Positions 22,326 to 34,568 of a stretch of 64,000 nt of DNA are shown here, piece by piece. Below the pieces are notes generated by a model that made no database searches, had not been told where the DNA came from, and worked only from the letters and a program-made list of their open reading frames with translations. Position 1 is the stretch's first letter. Each line of letters begins with the position of its first letter. Made by a program: the position numbers and the translations under genes. This stretch comes from Oikopleura dioica (Eukaryota; Chordata; Appendicularia; Copelata; Oikopleuridae), in assembly GCA_907165135.1 (NCBI GenBank), contig OU015566.1, positions 5,440,157-5,504,156 of the forward strand. Reading direction: 5' to 3'.

Positions 22326-24203
22326 ATGAGCCAGGCCGAGCTCGATGGTGAGTGTGAGATTGTCTCCGAGAATGCGCCGACCGCAACCGCTAGTGGCGGG
22401 GCCTCCGCAGCTAAACGGGCAAGCAAATCATCAAGAGCAAGAACGACAAGGTCGTCGAGCCGCCGAACAAGAGCCGACGCCCAGAACTCTTCGTCGAATA
22501 ATGATGCGAGTAGACAGCGCGGTTCGCTTCCGAGAAGCAACAAACGAAGAGTTCAACAGGCTAAGAACGGAAATAGCGGCGATCAAGCAATGTCTGATCT
22601 TGCAAAATCAGGCTATGAGCTTTCCTCCGCAAAACAATCTACAACAAGAACAACAAGTCGAGCAGCCGATGCGCTGGATAACGAAACAATGGGTGAGTTT
22701 TTTGTCAAAAATCTATAATAATCGACTGTTTAGCAAAATGCGAAGTTATTAGCTCGCGCAGTTCTTCAATATGCGGACGAATTAGCCGGAACAGTCTTTC
22801 TAGCGCTTCTTATAACCGTTGCGCCAGCGTTGGCGATTCGATTGCTAATGCAGAATTAAAGGACGAAAATCAAACGGCAACAAAATCGCTGTCGATTCGC
22901 GCCCTGCGTAAACGTCAGAAAACCCCCATATTTGAACAATCTTGGCCCGAGTACTTTCAAGCCATCTGGGACAATGCTTACAATCGAACGAGTTTATTCG
23001 AAAATTGTCCCGTGAATATCGTCGGCGGTAATCGTTACTATCCTGAAAGTGGGATCAATTGGGCGCTTGCGATCATGAGAAACACACCCGAGGATTCAAT
23101 CAAAAAAATGCTTTTGGGCTCGTCGTTGATCGATGGAAGTGTGCTTTATGGCCGACAGTATAACGAAACCGATTCTTTACTGCCGCCATCGCCGCAGCCG
23201 AGCCGCACTGCACCGAGCCGTACGGCGTCCGAATCAGATTCGTTTCGATTTTTTGATGCCAATCTTTGCGAGAAATATCCGCCGTTTCAACAACAAAGCG
23301 TCGCTCTCGCGACTCTTGAATTTTCCGTCATATTGGATGTAAAATGTGTCCCGTCGTATCTTGTTGATGGAAGCCAAGCAACGGACCTTAACAAAGTACG
23401 CATTGTATCATTTGCGCTGCGCGATGTTGCCGAAAAAAAATCAATGTTTGACGATACAGAACGGCATCACGAGAGCGAGTTTAATATCGGCGCTGATATT
23501 TCAGAAGAATGCATTACAGCAATCCGTCAACTCTGCACAAAATCGTATTACGACACGAAAATATCGCCAAGTTTTTCGACATCCTGCTGCGATATTCAAA
23601 CGACCGCGTTTTGGCGAACACAAGTTTTGGACTACTATCTCACAATTTGTGCGATAACAGACGCGCTAACCGAAACAGCGCATATGACAACGGTGGAGGA
23701 CGAAAATTTTATTCCGCTCATGTACAAAAAGCTACAGCTGATTGAAAACGCTGCAACGGCTACAGTCGACGATCAGCAACAACAACGAGGCGAGGAAACA
23801 AATTTACCAAAAGTCCACAAAATGCTAGAAGATCTCGAGCGTGCATTACAGCGGATTACACTTTTGCGTGATTCGTGCAAAAATGCCCACATCAACTTTT
23901 TAATAGGAAAGCGCTCCACTAAAATTCTGTCAACAAAAAAACAAATTTGTAGAACGCGCTCTAAAAGTCTGCCGGAAATTTATCACCGAATATGTTCGTC
24001 AGCAAAGAGGACACATGAATCTCGTCTATTCACATACAAAATCGGAGATGGCAATTCTTTTGACTCGATTAAAAGGCGATCAAGAGACGTCGGATGAGCG
24101 GCTGCGTCGTGAGATTTTGCTTAAAAGACTGGAAAAACTGCGCCAAGATGCAATCAACTCACATAGGCTGGGGTTATACCGATCGATTATCTATCACGAA
24201 TAA
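22326..24203 (+). CDS. unknown Polinton protein, 444 aa, gene containing a nested gene
   Basis: Exons 22326-22347, 22854-23874 and 23912-24203 give one frame. Exon 1 is only 22 nt and ends at a strong donor (GTGAGT). The 506-nt first intron carries the ORF at 22345-22859. The alternative of reading frame 1 straight through from 22326 is also open, but its composition (Ser/Arg-rich) looks like a shadow of the nested frame. The C-terminal exon is helical and charged. The protein has many Cys and aromatic residues in the middle. No family recognised. Its stop codon overlaps the next start as TAATG. Confidence 0.6.
22345..22859 (+). CDS. membrane protein nested in an intron, 157 aa
   Basis: Exons 22345-22692 and 22734-22859 (41-nt GT-AG intron). 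The ATG overlaps the splice donor of the outer gene: ATGGTGAGT is both the start codon here and the exon-intron boundary there. The stop overlaps the outer gene's acceptor region by a few bases. The protein has a basic, Gln-rich N-terminus, a coiled helix with an EEFNRLRTEIAAIK pattern, and a C-terminal membrane span (GTVFLALLITVAPALAIRLL). It would be a tail-anchored protein. Alternative splicing of one transcript would decide which of the two proteins is made. Confidence 0.6.
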
Positions 24204-25282
24204 TGGATAAGTTTAACCCCAAAAGACAAACCATGCGCCGCATAATTTGTGTCCTTCATCATCGTTATGTTGCCTTTCAAATCGCCCGGAGAGAGAGTAT
24301 GGACGAACGATGTAACGAGCTGCTCAAGCACAAGTCGATTCTAAACGAAGAGTATCTGTCAGTAAAACGCCATCAATATAAATTGCTGCTACAGAAAAGT
24401 GAATACGACAGTGCCGATTTCAAACTTTATCGCGCGCGCCCCCTCGAATCAACCAGCGGAAGTGTTATTGAACATGCGCTCTGGAAACGTCAAGACGGTG
24501 ATTATCACCCTGAAACACCAATATGTAGCAGCGGTGAAGATACAGACGACGGAATTCAAGACATTGAGGACGTCAGCTTGGACATTGAGCCGTCGATAAG
24601 CGACACAAGGTGCAAATATACAAATAATTAATATTTGATTCTTGTTTAGCAGAATATCCGCGGCGGCGCGATCAAGTGAAGAAAAAAAGCAATTGCATGT
24701 GCCGCCTCTACAAACTGCGCTGTCCCTTCTCACGCCAGTAACAACAGCAGTAAGCAGTACTGCATGCACAACTGCAGAACAGAGTACGCTGAACCAAATT
24801 GTAAAAACTGCGGTCGCCAATTCTAATCTTCGACTCTTTACTGGGTCAAACAACACGCCCAGTCATCGAGTGGACAAGCTTCCAAAAATCGAACAACCGA
24901 CAGACCTATCTTGTAAGCTCTTTTCACTCCTTCCCATAATTTACTTTCAGTTTCAAATAAAATGCCGCCGCCGCAACATGTTCCGCCGCCGCCAAGTGTG
25001 CGGCCTGCCGTAGGGCCCGCCGTAGGGCCTGCCGTAGGGCCCGCCGTAGGGCCTGCCGTAGGTCCTGCCGTAGGGCAAGCCGTAGGGCAAGCCGTAGGGC
25101 AAGCTTTGTCTGCAGTACCGTCTAGGCCTACCGTAAGGCCTGTTGTCCCTCCTTTTCGCCCATCGTCAAACGAGAACATGTACAACATCAACGAGTGTGT
25201 TTATCAACCTTCTACTTCCACCGCCGCCGCCGCCGCCGCTTTAGAAAACTCTTTTGACCAAATGTTCAACAATTATCAGTAA
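24203..25282 (+). CDS. unknown Polinton protein with PAVG repeats, 333 aa
   Basis: Exons 24203-24609, 24650-24912 and 24951-25282. The ATG overlaps the stop of the previous gene (TAATG). The N-terminal ~90 residues are basic and helical, the middle is acidic then Thr/Ser-rich, and the last exon encodes a proline-rich segment with about nine PAVG/QAVG repeats from a 12-bp minisatellite, ending in an Ala run. It is the last rightward gene of the left arm; the next genes face it from the right. No known domain. Confidence 0.65.
25005..25105 (+). repeat. 12-bp coding minisatellite (GCCGTAGGGCCC-like)
   Basis: About eight near-identical 12-bp units coding PAVG or QAVG in the last exon of the 333-aa gene. 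Confidence 0.8.
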
Positions 25283-25379
25283 AATCATTTATTTCTATGC
25301 TAACCTGCTCCTGACAAGTTCACTTTTATAAAAAAAAACACGAAAAAATAAATGTTAATCGTTGTATAAAAAAGCGTTT

Positions 25380-26361
25380 TTATTGATTCAACCAAGAGGG
25401 AGGATAAGTGAGTACAATTATTTGGAAACCAAGGATTCGGTGAAGTCGAACGTTGCTTTCTTTGTAAACATTTCGACGGAGAAACGTATTTTGCAGCAGT
25501 TTATCGGCAAAAGCAGTCGGCTCCAACTCGGCAAGCATTTGATCCAGGTCCTTTTCGTTTCGCAGTATTTCTGTATCGTTTAGGCTTCCCCATGTATTCG
25601 GGTACACTATTTCGTAGCGCGTGTCAACATATGACTCGCCACTCTCGTCGGTAAATGTGTTGCTACTTTTTGTAATGTACCACGCGTCGACCGAGATTCG
25701 CAACAGGCCGTTTAGATTTTCCGCAAGCTGCTTGACAATGTTTTGAACATTGGCATCGTTCAACAGCGAAATTGTATACTTGTTGCAGAGCTGTGCATAG
25801 CGGCTATAATAATCGCCACCCAACTCGAGTTGATTTTCACGCCAAGATTGCCCTGAATTTGTTTCCAAATATAAAAACCTACAAAACAAACGTATATAGT
25901 AAATTGGAGGAAATCGTAATGAGTCGGCCGCAGTGAGCATTTTCATTTCTTCAGGTTGAAAGTAGCCCTTGGGTGGGTTTTTATGCGGGATCAGCTTGTC
26001 CAAGAATTCGCGATTGGCCTTGCTCCCCGTTCCGAGAAAATCGCCTTCGTAATTCCAATCTGGCACCGCTTTTGACGCAGGAAAACCAATTCATTTGATG
26101 GCGACTCAAATTAAATCGCGGATCGTCAATCTCATCCAAGTCGACGAAGCGCTCAGGCGGATTGAATTTGACGCGAAGTCTTGAATCCCGACGCTTTCGG
26201 AAAATATAATCGACAATGTTTTCGCCTTCTTCAATATCCGCATATGATGATGATGATGATGATCGTCTATTGTTAAAGGAGTCGTCTGTGTCAGCAACAA
26301 CAGAGCCATTTGCTTTTTCCGACGGTTTCAAATAATTGAAAATTGTATTCTTTGAGCCCAT
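25380..26361 (-). CDS. unknown Polinton protein, 314 aa
   Basis: Minus-strand exons 26361-26106 and 26068-25380, joined by a 37-nt GT-AG intron that resolves an otherwise abrupt frame change. The N-terminus is polar with a Ser run and acidic patch. The rest looks globular, rich in aromatic residues and Leu, with no signal peptide. It is the distal gene of the leftward right-arm cluster, just after the polymerase 3' end and tail-to-tail with the left-arm genes. Position alone does not tell its role. Confidence 0.65.
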
Positions 26362-26400
26362 TCTGAAAAAAGAACAAACCTTACTTACAAAAACATTTAA

Positions 26401-29400
26401 TTAGACAAATGTGTTGTCAGAGTAGATCAAAGGTGATGTGGAAATTTTGTCGTCGGCTACAAGACGTTTTTTAAGCACATTGTTGAATACAGCACGATTC
26501 ATTAAAAATGTTCGCATTCTGTCTCGCTTGCGATCCATTTGCATGACGGGTACATCCTTTCTGATTTGACGATTGTAATCGGCGCCAAACACGGCGGCAA
26601 GATACTCGTAATGGCTGTGACAGTGTATTTATCAAATCAGTTTTTGCACTTACCCAAGTTGAACTTTTTCTTGCAACCTTTGGCAGATTTTTTGACGACT
26701 TTTGTTGGCACAATATCCTCATCCTCCATCTGCGCCAAAATGTCCAAAACGCGATACTCATTTTTAGGATCACAAATTTGCCCGTCCATATCGCAGGGCT
26801 CTTTCTCCACCATGGCATAACATTTTGGACTCGGAGCCAAAAACCAGCCCGATTTTATTGAGACTTCTTTTAAGCAGACCGGGCTCCTTTTGTGAAGCAT
26901 CGTCACCATCGACGGCAAACCATGCCGGGCGAATCTCCTTTTCCCACTTGTCTTTGAGTTTTGGATTGACGCACTTGTGCACGCTGTCTTTTGTCAACGC
27001 CAGTATAAAGGAATCCGTATCAGCATAACAAAACTTGTACGAGCCGGGCATCAAATAATCGCGCAAAATCTGTTCAAATTGCATAAACAACAATTTTGAA
27101 TTCTTTTGAAGGAGGATCGACACTCTGAGACTGGCGGGGTCCGGGGGTCCGGGGCGGAGCCCCCGAGGGCTATGGTTGCCGGCCGTACCGGCCGGCGGGG
27201 GTCTGGGGTTGCCGTGCCGAAGGCACGGCCAACCCCCAGTCGCACAAGGTTCCGGACGACCGGGCCAGGCCTGGATGGAGCCGTGCCGTGCCGTACGGCC
27301 GGCACGGCCACCAGCCAGGTTCAGGCCAGGGAGGACGGCAGTTTTGGTTGTTGGTGGTGCGGGTGGTTGGTTGGTGGTGGTTGGGTTTGGTGGCGGGGTT
27401 TGGTGGTTGGTGGTGGTTATTGAGGGTTCAAGCTTACAGAATATTATTCAAAATAGGCGTAGAGCAAAGCATTTTGGCGTTTGGGTTGACAAAATTTGAA
27501 ATTCTTTTCTAAAATACAAGCGCGCGTTATGGTGATTGTATTTGTCGAAAATGACATTTGTTTTGACCTTTGGCCGCAATGGTTGATTTTGGTTGCCTTT
27601 GTTTTGATCTTTGGCAGCATTGGTGGTTCTGGGTTGCCTTTGTTTTGCTCTTTGGCAGCATTGGTGGTTCTAGGGTGCCTTTGTTTTGATCTTTGGCAAT
27701 TGTGATTTTGCACCAACAGAATTCAGGAATCATTCTGCCGTGGTTTCCGATAATGAGGGTTCATTTCTAATCCTAGTAGAATGGCGTCAGGGTATTCCTG
27801 CTGTTCATCCTGTATCATTTTACTCAAATTGCCAGAAATTAAAAAAAATTTATAAAGATCTTTTTTAAAGGGTTGTTATGGTTTTTGAAAAAACATTTGT
27901 GAGAAGGGGATTCGAACATAGAGGGTAAGCATTACGACCAGCAAGCGTCAATCTAAGAGTACTTTTGCTCGCTATCGCCGCGTTACTTCAATAGTACCGC
28001 CGCAATAGGGAACAGGGATTGGGCTGATGAGAGGGAGGAGAGGGGAAAGGAGAATGGGCTAGTACAGCTCAAATTTAGCCGCCTTACGCTCTGCTTTAGC
28101 TCTATATCCACTCGGCCATCGTTCACGGTCCTCCTTTCCTGATAGACAAAGATTTGAATCGGCAAGGCCAAATCTTCGGTAACATTCTTTTTTCGACGAA
28201 CAATCTCATGCAGCGGATCTAATGCAACATCTTCGACTCTTAGCTGTTTTGTTGATTTTAACATTGGCGAACGTATTGCATCGTACATTTTATCGGCGCC
28301 GACAATTGAGCAAGAAAGAAAGCGGTAGACGGCCAAAGCAAAGCGGCCAACCATTGCATTGAGAATTAATTTTATGACAAGTTGAAGACCCGCGTTTTTC
28401 TTGCTCAAAGCGGTTACGCGATCCTTGACCATGTTTGCAACAAATTTTTTGAATGGAGCTCCTTTGTAGTACTCGACAAAGTAGTGAACTTTAATCTTGA
28501 CGCCTTTGTTATCAAGAAACTCTAGCATTTCGCTGGTTGCCATGTAATTCTTTGCATTGTAGCAAAACACATTTTCTTCGCTTGGATAAAGTCGCTCCAC
28601 GGTTTTTTGCGGAAGAACGCGCTTCATATAACCATTGAGTGTGTCAGTCGTTAGCTCCGTTTTTGCAAAGATGGGCGGAATAAACGGATTTTCATCTATA
28701 ACTTTTTGCGTCGAAGAAAGATCAACAAGCGCAAGTCCAAAGAATTTTTTCGCGCGCAAAGCTGCCAAAAAATCTTCTTCCGTCACACCAGGTTTGCCTG
28801 GAATCATGCCGCTAAAATTTGGCTTCGCTCCTTTATACAAAAATGGATAAGTTGGCGAGTGTGGCGCTTCATTTGCAAATTCAGCATTTGTCCAAATTTT
28901 CAGCCATTGACACGCGTAAACAATGACAATCTCATGAGGAAAATTAAGAGGACCTTCTTGCTGTAAAAGATCGTCTTTGTCCTCGCCAAAAATTGGATCC
29001 AATTCAAAGGGCAAGTAACCTGCCATTATGGCCTCTTCGCGAAGAGTGTCAACAATGGCGTGCATTCGGGCGTCATCCTCTGCTTGCAATTGCTCTGGAG
29101 TGATTTCCTTGTAGATTGGCTTCCCACCAACTGATGCGACCTTCTTTTTGCATCCTCGCCAAGGTTTACGCTTACAATGCGGGCACGTATGATAAGAGCA
29201 GCCTCTAAATTCGAAAATAACTTTTTTTCGTATTGGGTTCGCATCATCGTCGCCGTAAATATGATAGAGACGATTTGTCCCGCTAATAAACTCATCCAAA
29301 ACAGTGTATCCGTCAACATGATGCCTGCCAATCTTCTTTTCCTCACCATTGTACGAGTGCTGTATTTTACCGTTGTACGTTTTCCAATTCAAATATTCAA

Positions 29401-32400
29401 GCCATCGAATAGATTCCAAAGATGTGTTTTGCTTCTGCGCGTAAAGACCGTCATTGAAAAAACGAACTTCGCCATCTTTATAATCAGAGCTCGCTGTTAT
29501 GGGCGCTTGAAATCTCGAGTTATTAACGTGACCAAAAACACTATTTAAAGTGTACAGTATGCCAGGGCCAAGGGGGAGATTTCTAGCTACAGCCCATGGA
29601 TAAAGTGAATTAAAGTCGAGCCCTTCCAAATAGACGTACCGTTCGCCATTTGGCGCATGCGTTGCGGCCTTCGGAATGCGCGGATCGTCGTGCCTTTCAT
29701 TCAAATATATTGCGCGATGAAGAACTTGGCAAATTCCACCTTGAAGCTTTGCTCGACAATCTTTGTAGTAAAACGCCGCCTTTGGTGGCGGAGAGTAGAT
29801 TGGCGGGAGCTCGGAGTCATATTGCATCAGCGCAATTTTCTGGGCCATCTTCGCTATTGACAAATCCGCATGAATTCCAAGACCAAATTTTGTCTTATAG
29901 TTTTCGGCGTAAGCGTCAATACTTCCCGTCAATAATTTTACATCGTTGAAATTGTTGTTGATAAGGAATATCATCATTGTCATTTTTTCACCGTCGCCGG
30001 GGTTCTTACTCTCCAAATCGGCAACCATTCGCTCCCACAATTCTTTATTTTCGTTGTATTTTTTTGGTTTGAATCGAAAAAAATCTCGCACCGCGGGATC
30101 GTTTGGATCGCATTGATGGCATCGAACCTCTGGGTCGTAGATGAATTTCTTTCCTAAAAATCTAACATGCTCATCGACAATTGATCGTGGAGTTCTGTTA
30201 TTTTTATCGCACCACTCTTTTAGCACCGGATCGTCAAGAAGATTTCTCAAGCACAACCAGTCAGACAGCTGGCATATAACCGCTTCGTCACGTTGCCAAC
30301 GATCTTCACTTGTGTCTTCGCACTTTTGCCGAATCATAAGATTGATCTTTGCGGCGTATTTTGAGCCCTTGTTGAGTGCGCCACTTCCCATTGTCGAATA
30401 AAAGCACGTATACGCAGGAAAGCGTTTTGCAGCTTCCAGCTGATCAACTCGGGTATACCATTCATATGGAAATGAACCCTTGGTGTATTCGTCGGGATTG
30501 AGCCCCATTGATCGCGCCAAATCGGCCAAACTTCCTGGTGCAGAGTAGTTTTTGAAATCGCGAAAGCTCAACCCAGCCGCATCCAAGAGCATATAACCAC
30601 CGTCGCGTTTGATTGTTGAAATTTGCTGACTTTGCTTGCCCGAAAATTCGTAGAGCACAGATACAAGCATTGGATATAAAACACATAAATCGTATGTTTC
30701 CCCATACCACGAGTAAATTTTTAATTTGTAAAAATCACGCAAATAATTTAGCTTTTTGCGCATCGGAACGAGTTCATCAAACGAATACTTGCTTCGTTGC
30801 TCTTTATCGCCCAATTCTTTTGAATAAAAATCGACTCCATCCTTGATCATTTGCGGGATTTCGGAAATCATCTTGTCGCGAAGTTGCTTCAAGTAATTGA
30901 CAAATTCAGCCAACATGACAAGAACCGAGCTATAATCCATGTTTTTTCTTTTAAAAGCGCGTCTTTCTCCATCACTTGTCATGCAGGCAAGAGTCGCCAA
31001 GTTGTGAAATTTTCGTTCGTCGTTAAATTCACATGTTTCCGTTTTTAACATTCCCTCGCTCATAAGACATTCGATATCATAAGTGCAATAATAATCCTGC
31101 GTATAAGAAACAGACGGTAAGTAGTTTTCATCGACTAATTCTTTGACAAAGTCAATAACACGGGGTCCAAGAACTGATTGACGAATTCTGCAGGATGTCT
31201 CGGCTGTGCAATTTTTACGTGTGCACGCATATAAGACGCTTTTTGATGAGAGTAAAGACAGTTTTTAGTCGGGCAAACAGGCATATCGATAACTTCACCA
31301 CGATGCAAAATTCGGCAGAGAGTGTTGTCGCTAAAAACATTTGGCACAAGTGCCGCCAAATTTCGAATCGGACGATAAACAGCATCATCTTCCCTCTCAT
31401 CATACGAGTCATATCCATCACAATCGTCGGTCCCGTCAGAGTTGCAGTCATCTTCTGCAGCCATCGAGTCAATAAACGGGTTTGCGCCGAGGCCCCCGTC
31501 ATATTCCTCAAACTCGCCTTCATCAAGAACAACACTTTCATTGTCGTTGTCGTCGGTTTCATAAGTTGCGCCTTCGACAAGCCCCGCGGCATCCACATCG
31601 CCTTCATCAATAACATTTGCGGCAAAACCGCGATCCGCGTCAAGGCGTCGCTCGCGTTGATATTCGCCATCCGCTGCAAGAACGGGATTGCGCCACGGGT
31701 TCCGTCGTAATTCGTTGTAGGAAACTCCCGCAAATTTTTTAAATTCAATCTCGAATTCGTCCGGAGTATAACTTCCAACAAGCAAATTGAGCGGATTTTT
31801 TCCCAAGATTGGTTTTGTGGCGTAGAAACACACTTTGTTGTTAACATTGTCGTTGACAATTTTGCCAATAAAGAGACGAATTGGCAATTGGTAACGTGTT
31901 CTTATGCGTTGAAAAACACCGTCGGCAATACTAAACATTTCGCGATCATCGATGCACATCTCACGTTTGACTTCGACAATTTTTTCGTCTTGTTCGGTTT
32001 TGTTCAATTTTGGCCAACGATATTTTACAATAGCTCGCCACAAATTTATCCAGTCGCGGTCCCGCTCCTCAGCGACTTTTCGTGTTGGAATAACGTAAAA
32101 AGGACCAAGTGTATGAAAATAGGGGCGAGCACTTTGCAGAATAACAAGCGGTCGATCAACATGTTCGTTGTTGGTGTGGCCAGACTCGTACTTTTCCAAA
32201 ACGTTGCGAATGCTCAACACTTCAGCCGTTCTACTCGGTCTGTATGATATACCAAGTGGGCTGTATTTTCCTCCATACAATAGATACAAATCAATATTTA
32301 AGAACTCTTCAATTTTTGGCAAATCCGCTCTTGTTGGTTTAGGCCCAAATCTAACCTCCAGCATTGACGTGTTGCATTTTAAAAGATCGTCCTTAAGTTC

Positions 32401-32685
32401 TTGGTTGATTGTGGTTGGCACCTTTGGAGCAATTTTTTGAAGAAAATTCCACCAATTTTTCCCAAATAAAAGCGCGTGATAAATGTTTGTCGTTTCTAAA
32501 TCAATGTTTCGCATTTCTGTGCCAGTTCGAAATTTCGTTCCTTCCGCATAAGAAGCAAGAAAACGCCGTTTTTTGTTTTTATCAGCATTGGATAAGCCTA
32601 CAAAGATTAACTTGTAATCACATCATTTTCTCTTTAATTTACCTTCTTTTGTTTTTTTATCTGGATAGAATCTTGAAAGTTTCAT
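26401..32685 (-). CDS. polB: protein-primed family B DNA polymerase, frame interrupted
   Basis: Replicative polymerase of the element. Exons start at 32685-32643, then 32597-31227 and, after a 53-nt GT-AG intron, 31173 to about 28086. Exonuclease motif I (DIE) lies near 31085, an exo III-like YxxxD near 30450, motif A (DFNSLYP) near 29600, a CysHis-rich endonuclease-like insertion (FEFRGCSYHTCPHC) near 29200, and motif B near 28360. Motif C (YADTDS) lies separately near 27020. Between motifs B and C is about 960 bp of unrelated sequence (27128-28085). A further frame change occurs near 26880 at an A-run, and the last coding part ends at 26401. As read, this copy is broken unless splicing and consensus error explain all of it. 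Confidence 0.85.
27558..27698 (+). repeat. 41-bp tandem array carrying the recurring motif
   Basis: Motif copies TTGTTTTGATCTTTGGCA at about 27558, 27599, 27640 and 27681, the last three at a 41-bp period with conserved spacers (GCATTGGTGGTTCT). Confidence 0.75.
27895..27985 (-). ncRNA. tRNA-like or tRNA-derived SINE segment
   Basis: On the minus strand a box-A-like TAGCGAGC (27967-27974) is followed 66 bp later by a good box B, GTTCGAATCC (27908-27917). I cannot fold a complete cloverleaf with a matching acceptor stem, so a tRNA-derived SINE or pseudogene is likelier than a working tRNA. Confidence 0.3.
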
Positions 32686-32741
32686 TTTAGTAATATGACA
32701 TTTATTGTACGTGCAGACATTTATATAAGAAACGTTATCGA

Positions 32742-34564
32742 TCATCCTTTTCGTCTTTTGGAGTTGCCCTTGTTGACGCCGCGTGTGGTGCTATCGACTT
32801 TTGTATCCTTTGTGCACTTTTCTTCCAAAGCCTTTAATTCCGCAGACTTCCGTTTTTTACCAGAGGCGTTTTTCTCCAGGACGGTCGCTTCTAAAAAAAA
32901 AATTAACATGCGCAATTCTGTAAAGCTCAATTACCATTTCGATTTGCGTCCAGAAACAGTTCGTTTCTCGGAATTCGGAAAATGAGCGTGTCCCACGTAG
33001 CTTCAAGCGGTGTCTCAAATTCTATCCTTATTGTGACGTTTGCCGTATTTCCTTCGCGATCGTCAAAGAATAATGGAACCATCCAGAAATAATCCCGGAA
33101 AACGAAAAAATCCTGGCCAAGAGCGTTAGCTTTGTTATCCCATCTTCCATTATGCTTCATAAAATTTGTATAATGATCTGTCGCCGTAGTCCATGGTGAT
33201 CGAAATTGCGGCACATTGTTGACAAAGACGGTCAGCTGCTTTATTTTGAAGTCGGGATCGGCCATTGTCGTTTTGGTGAGGCACTGTCGAAAGGATTTTA
33301 TCTCATAGCGAGAGTGAGGCATTCCAGTCAGCACAATCATTTTTGGAAGGGGACCAGTATTAACCTCAATGTCGTAAGTTGACAAATTTCCGGACAGCGA
33401 TTTTCGCGTCATTCGGGGATAAAAGAATGGTAGCACTCCCTCCCCTTTGACACCAGTCGAAACGGGCTTTTCCGATTTTCCGGGTTCGCAGAATACCGAC
33501 TCCATAATGTAATTTTTGGGGTCAACAATATCTTCAGGATCGAGTGTATGCTTCATCCAAATGTACTTCTTTTTGTCATCCTCTGGACAAGGTGAGATGA
33601 TTGGCGTTGTGACTTTAAGAGTGTGAGCCTTCCACGGAGCTTCTGCATCACCAGAGTTTATTTTTGTTTTTTGATAAAGTAGCGATTTATCAGTGTATTT
33701 TGCCTCTCCAGCTTTATAAACTTGTTCCAAATCGGTGTATTCTCCAGAGTCGTATTTTGCAGCCGTGCAATCGCAATCCTCAGCAGTTTTATGCTCCATC
33801 GGTTCACCGACAGTCTTCATTCCAGTTGGAAAGGGCCATTCCATATTTGAGACAGCGTCTTCGCTTACTCGGCACAGTTGAAACTCGCTCAATTCCATCA
33901 ACACGCGCGAAATGTAATTGAGTGTAACTTCAAGCGACGGTCGTGAGCCTGGGGGTAAGACGCGAGGTTGACGCGCAAGCCCATGAGTTATTGGCGCTCG
34001 GAAATCGTAGTCGTAAAAGCATCGTTCGTATTTTTGAGGTTGATCACCAGTTTTAAAAACGACAGCTTCAGAATGAGTTTCCCATCGTTTTTGTCCATAT
34101 TGCTTCCGGTTTTCAGCCAATGTTTTATTATTCCGAGCGAGCTTTATATATTCAAGCTCGTATGAATCCGCTTCCAAGCTATCGAATCGACCATATGGAA
34201 AAAGCTCGCAATCCTGCGCCAATGGAGAATAATTCAATTTTGTGATGGCTTGACTAAAGAAAGCGTGCTCGTGATCGTCAAATGATGAGAATATACGGTT
34301 GTCCAGGATTTTGATATCCAGTTTTCTTACAAGTTTTCCATGAACATCGTTGTCGGGTACATAGTTTTCGGGCATTGACAATCGAAACCGAAACATGCAC
34401 TCCGAAAGTTTGAGCGAAAACTTGTCATCCGGCACTTCAAAAAGGACGCGGTTTCCACAGTCAAATTGGCCAGCTCTTGAAAGAACTTTATAGCCTTTGT
34501 ACGGATCGTCATCGCAGCGAACATCACGATTGTAGAACAAAAGATTTCCAAAGTTTTCTGTCAT
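32742..34564 (-). CDS. candidate major capsid protein (double jelly-roll type), 592 aa
   Basis: Exons 34564-32935 and 32890-32742 (44-nt intron) give 592 residues. Near the N-terminus a pattern of hydrophobic strands (VLFEVPDDKFSLKLSECMFRFRL) recalls the first strands of Polinton and adintovirus hexons. Near the C-terminus NVTIRIEFETPLEATWDTLIF matches the usual closing strands. The size is right for the family. The second exon adds a Lys-rich tail of about 50 residues. It lies between polB and integrase, as capsid genes often do. The assignment is by pattern only; a structural prediction would settle it. Confidence 0.65.
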
Positions 34565-34568
34565 GTGC

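Larger units (their letters stand above)
27128..28085. other. 958-bp insertion or long intron inside polB
   Basis: Flanked by near-identical octamers ACACTCTG (27120-27127) and ACGCTCTG (28086-28093), as a target duplication with one mismatch would leave. Alternatively it is a long intron with a GC-AG boundary. It contains a GC-rich segment (27130-27310), a four-copy motif array (27558-27698) and a tRNA-like stretch (about 27895-27985). No transposase ORF or terminal inverted repeat was seen. Confidence 0.55.

Noticed and set aside
24449-24856. 135-codon minus-strand ORF
   Set aside because: Antisense shadow of the spliced 333-aa gene, which closes in frame over three exons.
25005-25105. CRISPR-like array
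   Set aside because: Units are contiguous 12-bp coding repeats without spacers, in a eukaryotic gene.
27106-27499. Overlapping Gly/Pro/Arg-rich ORFs
   Set aside because: Open frames caused by high GC content in the polymerase insertion. No start context, homology or splice link.
31215-31868. 217-codon ORF overlapping the polymerase N-terminal exon
   Set aside because: Its Met/Leu/Thr-rich composition is what an acidic, Asp-rich coding region gives when read in another frame; no promoter or homology supports it.
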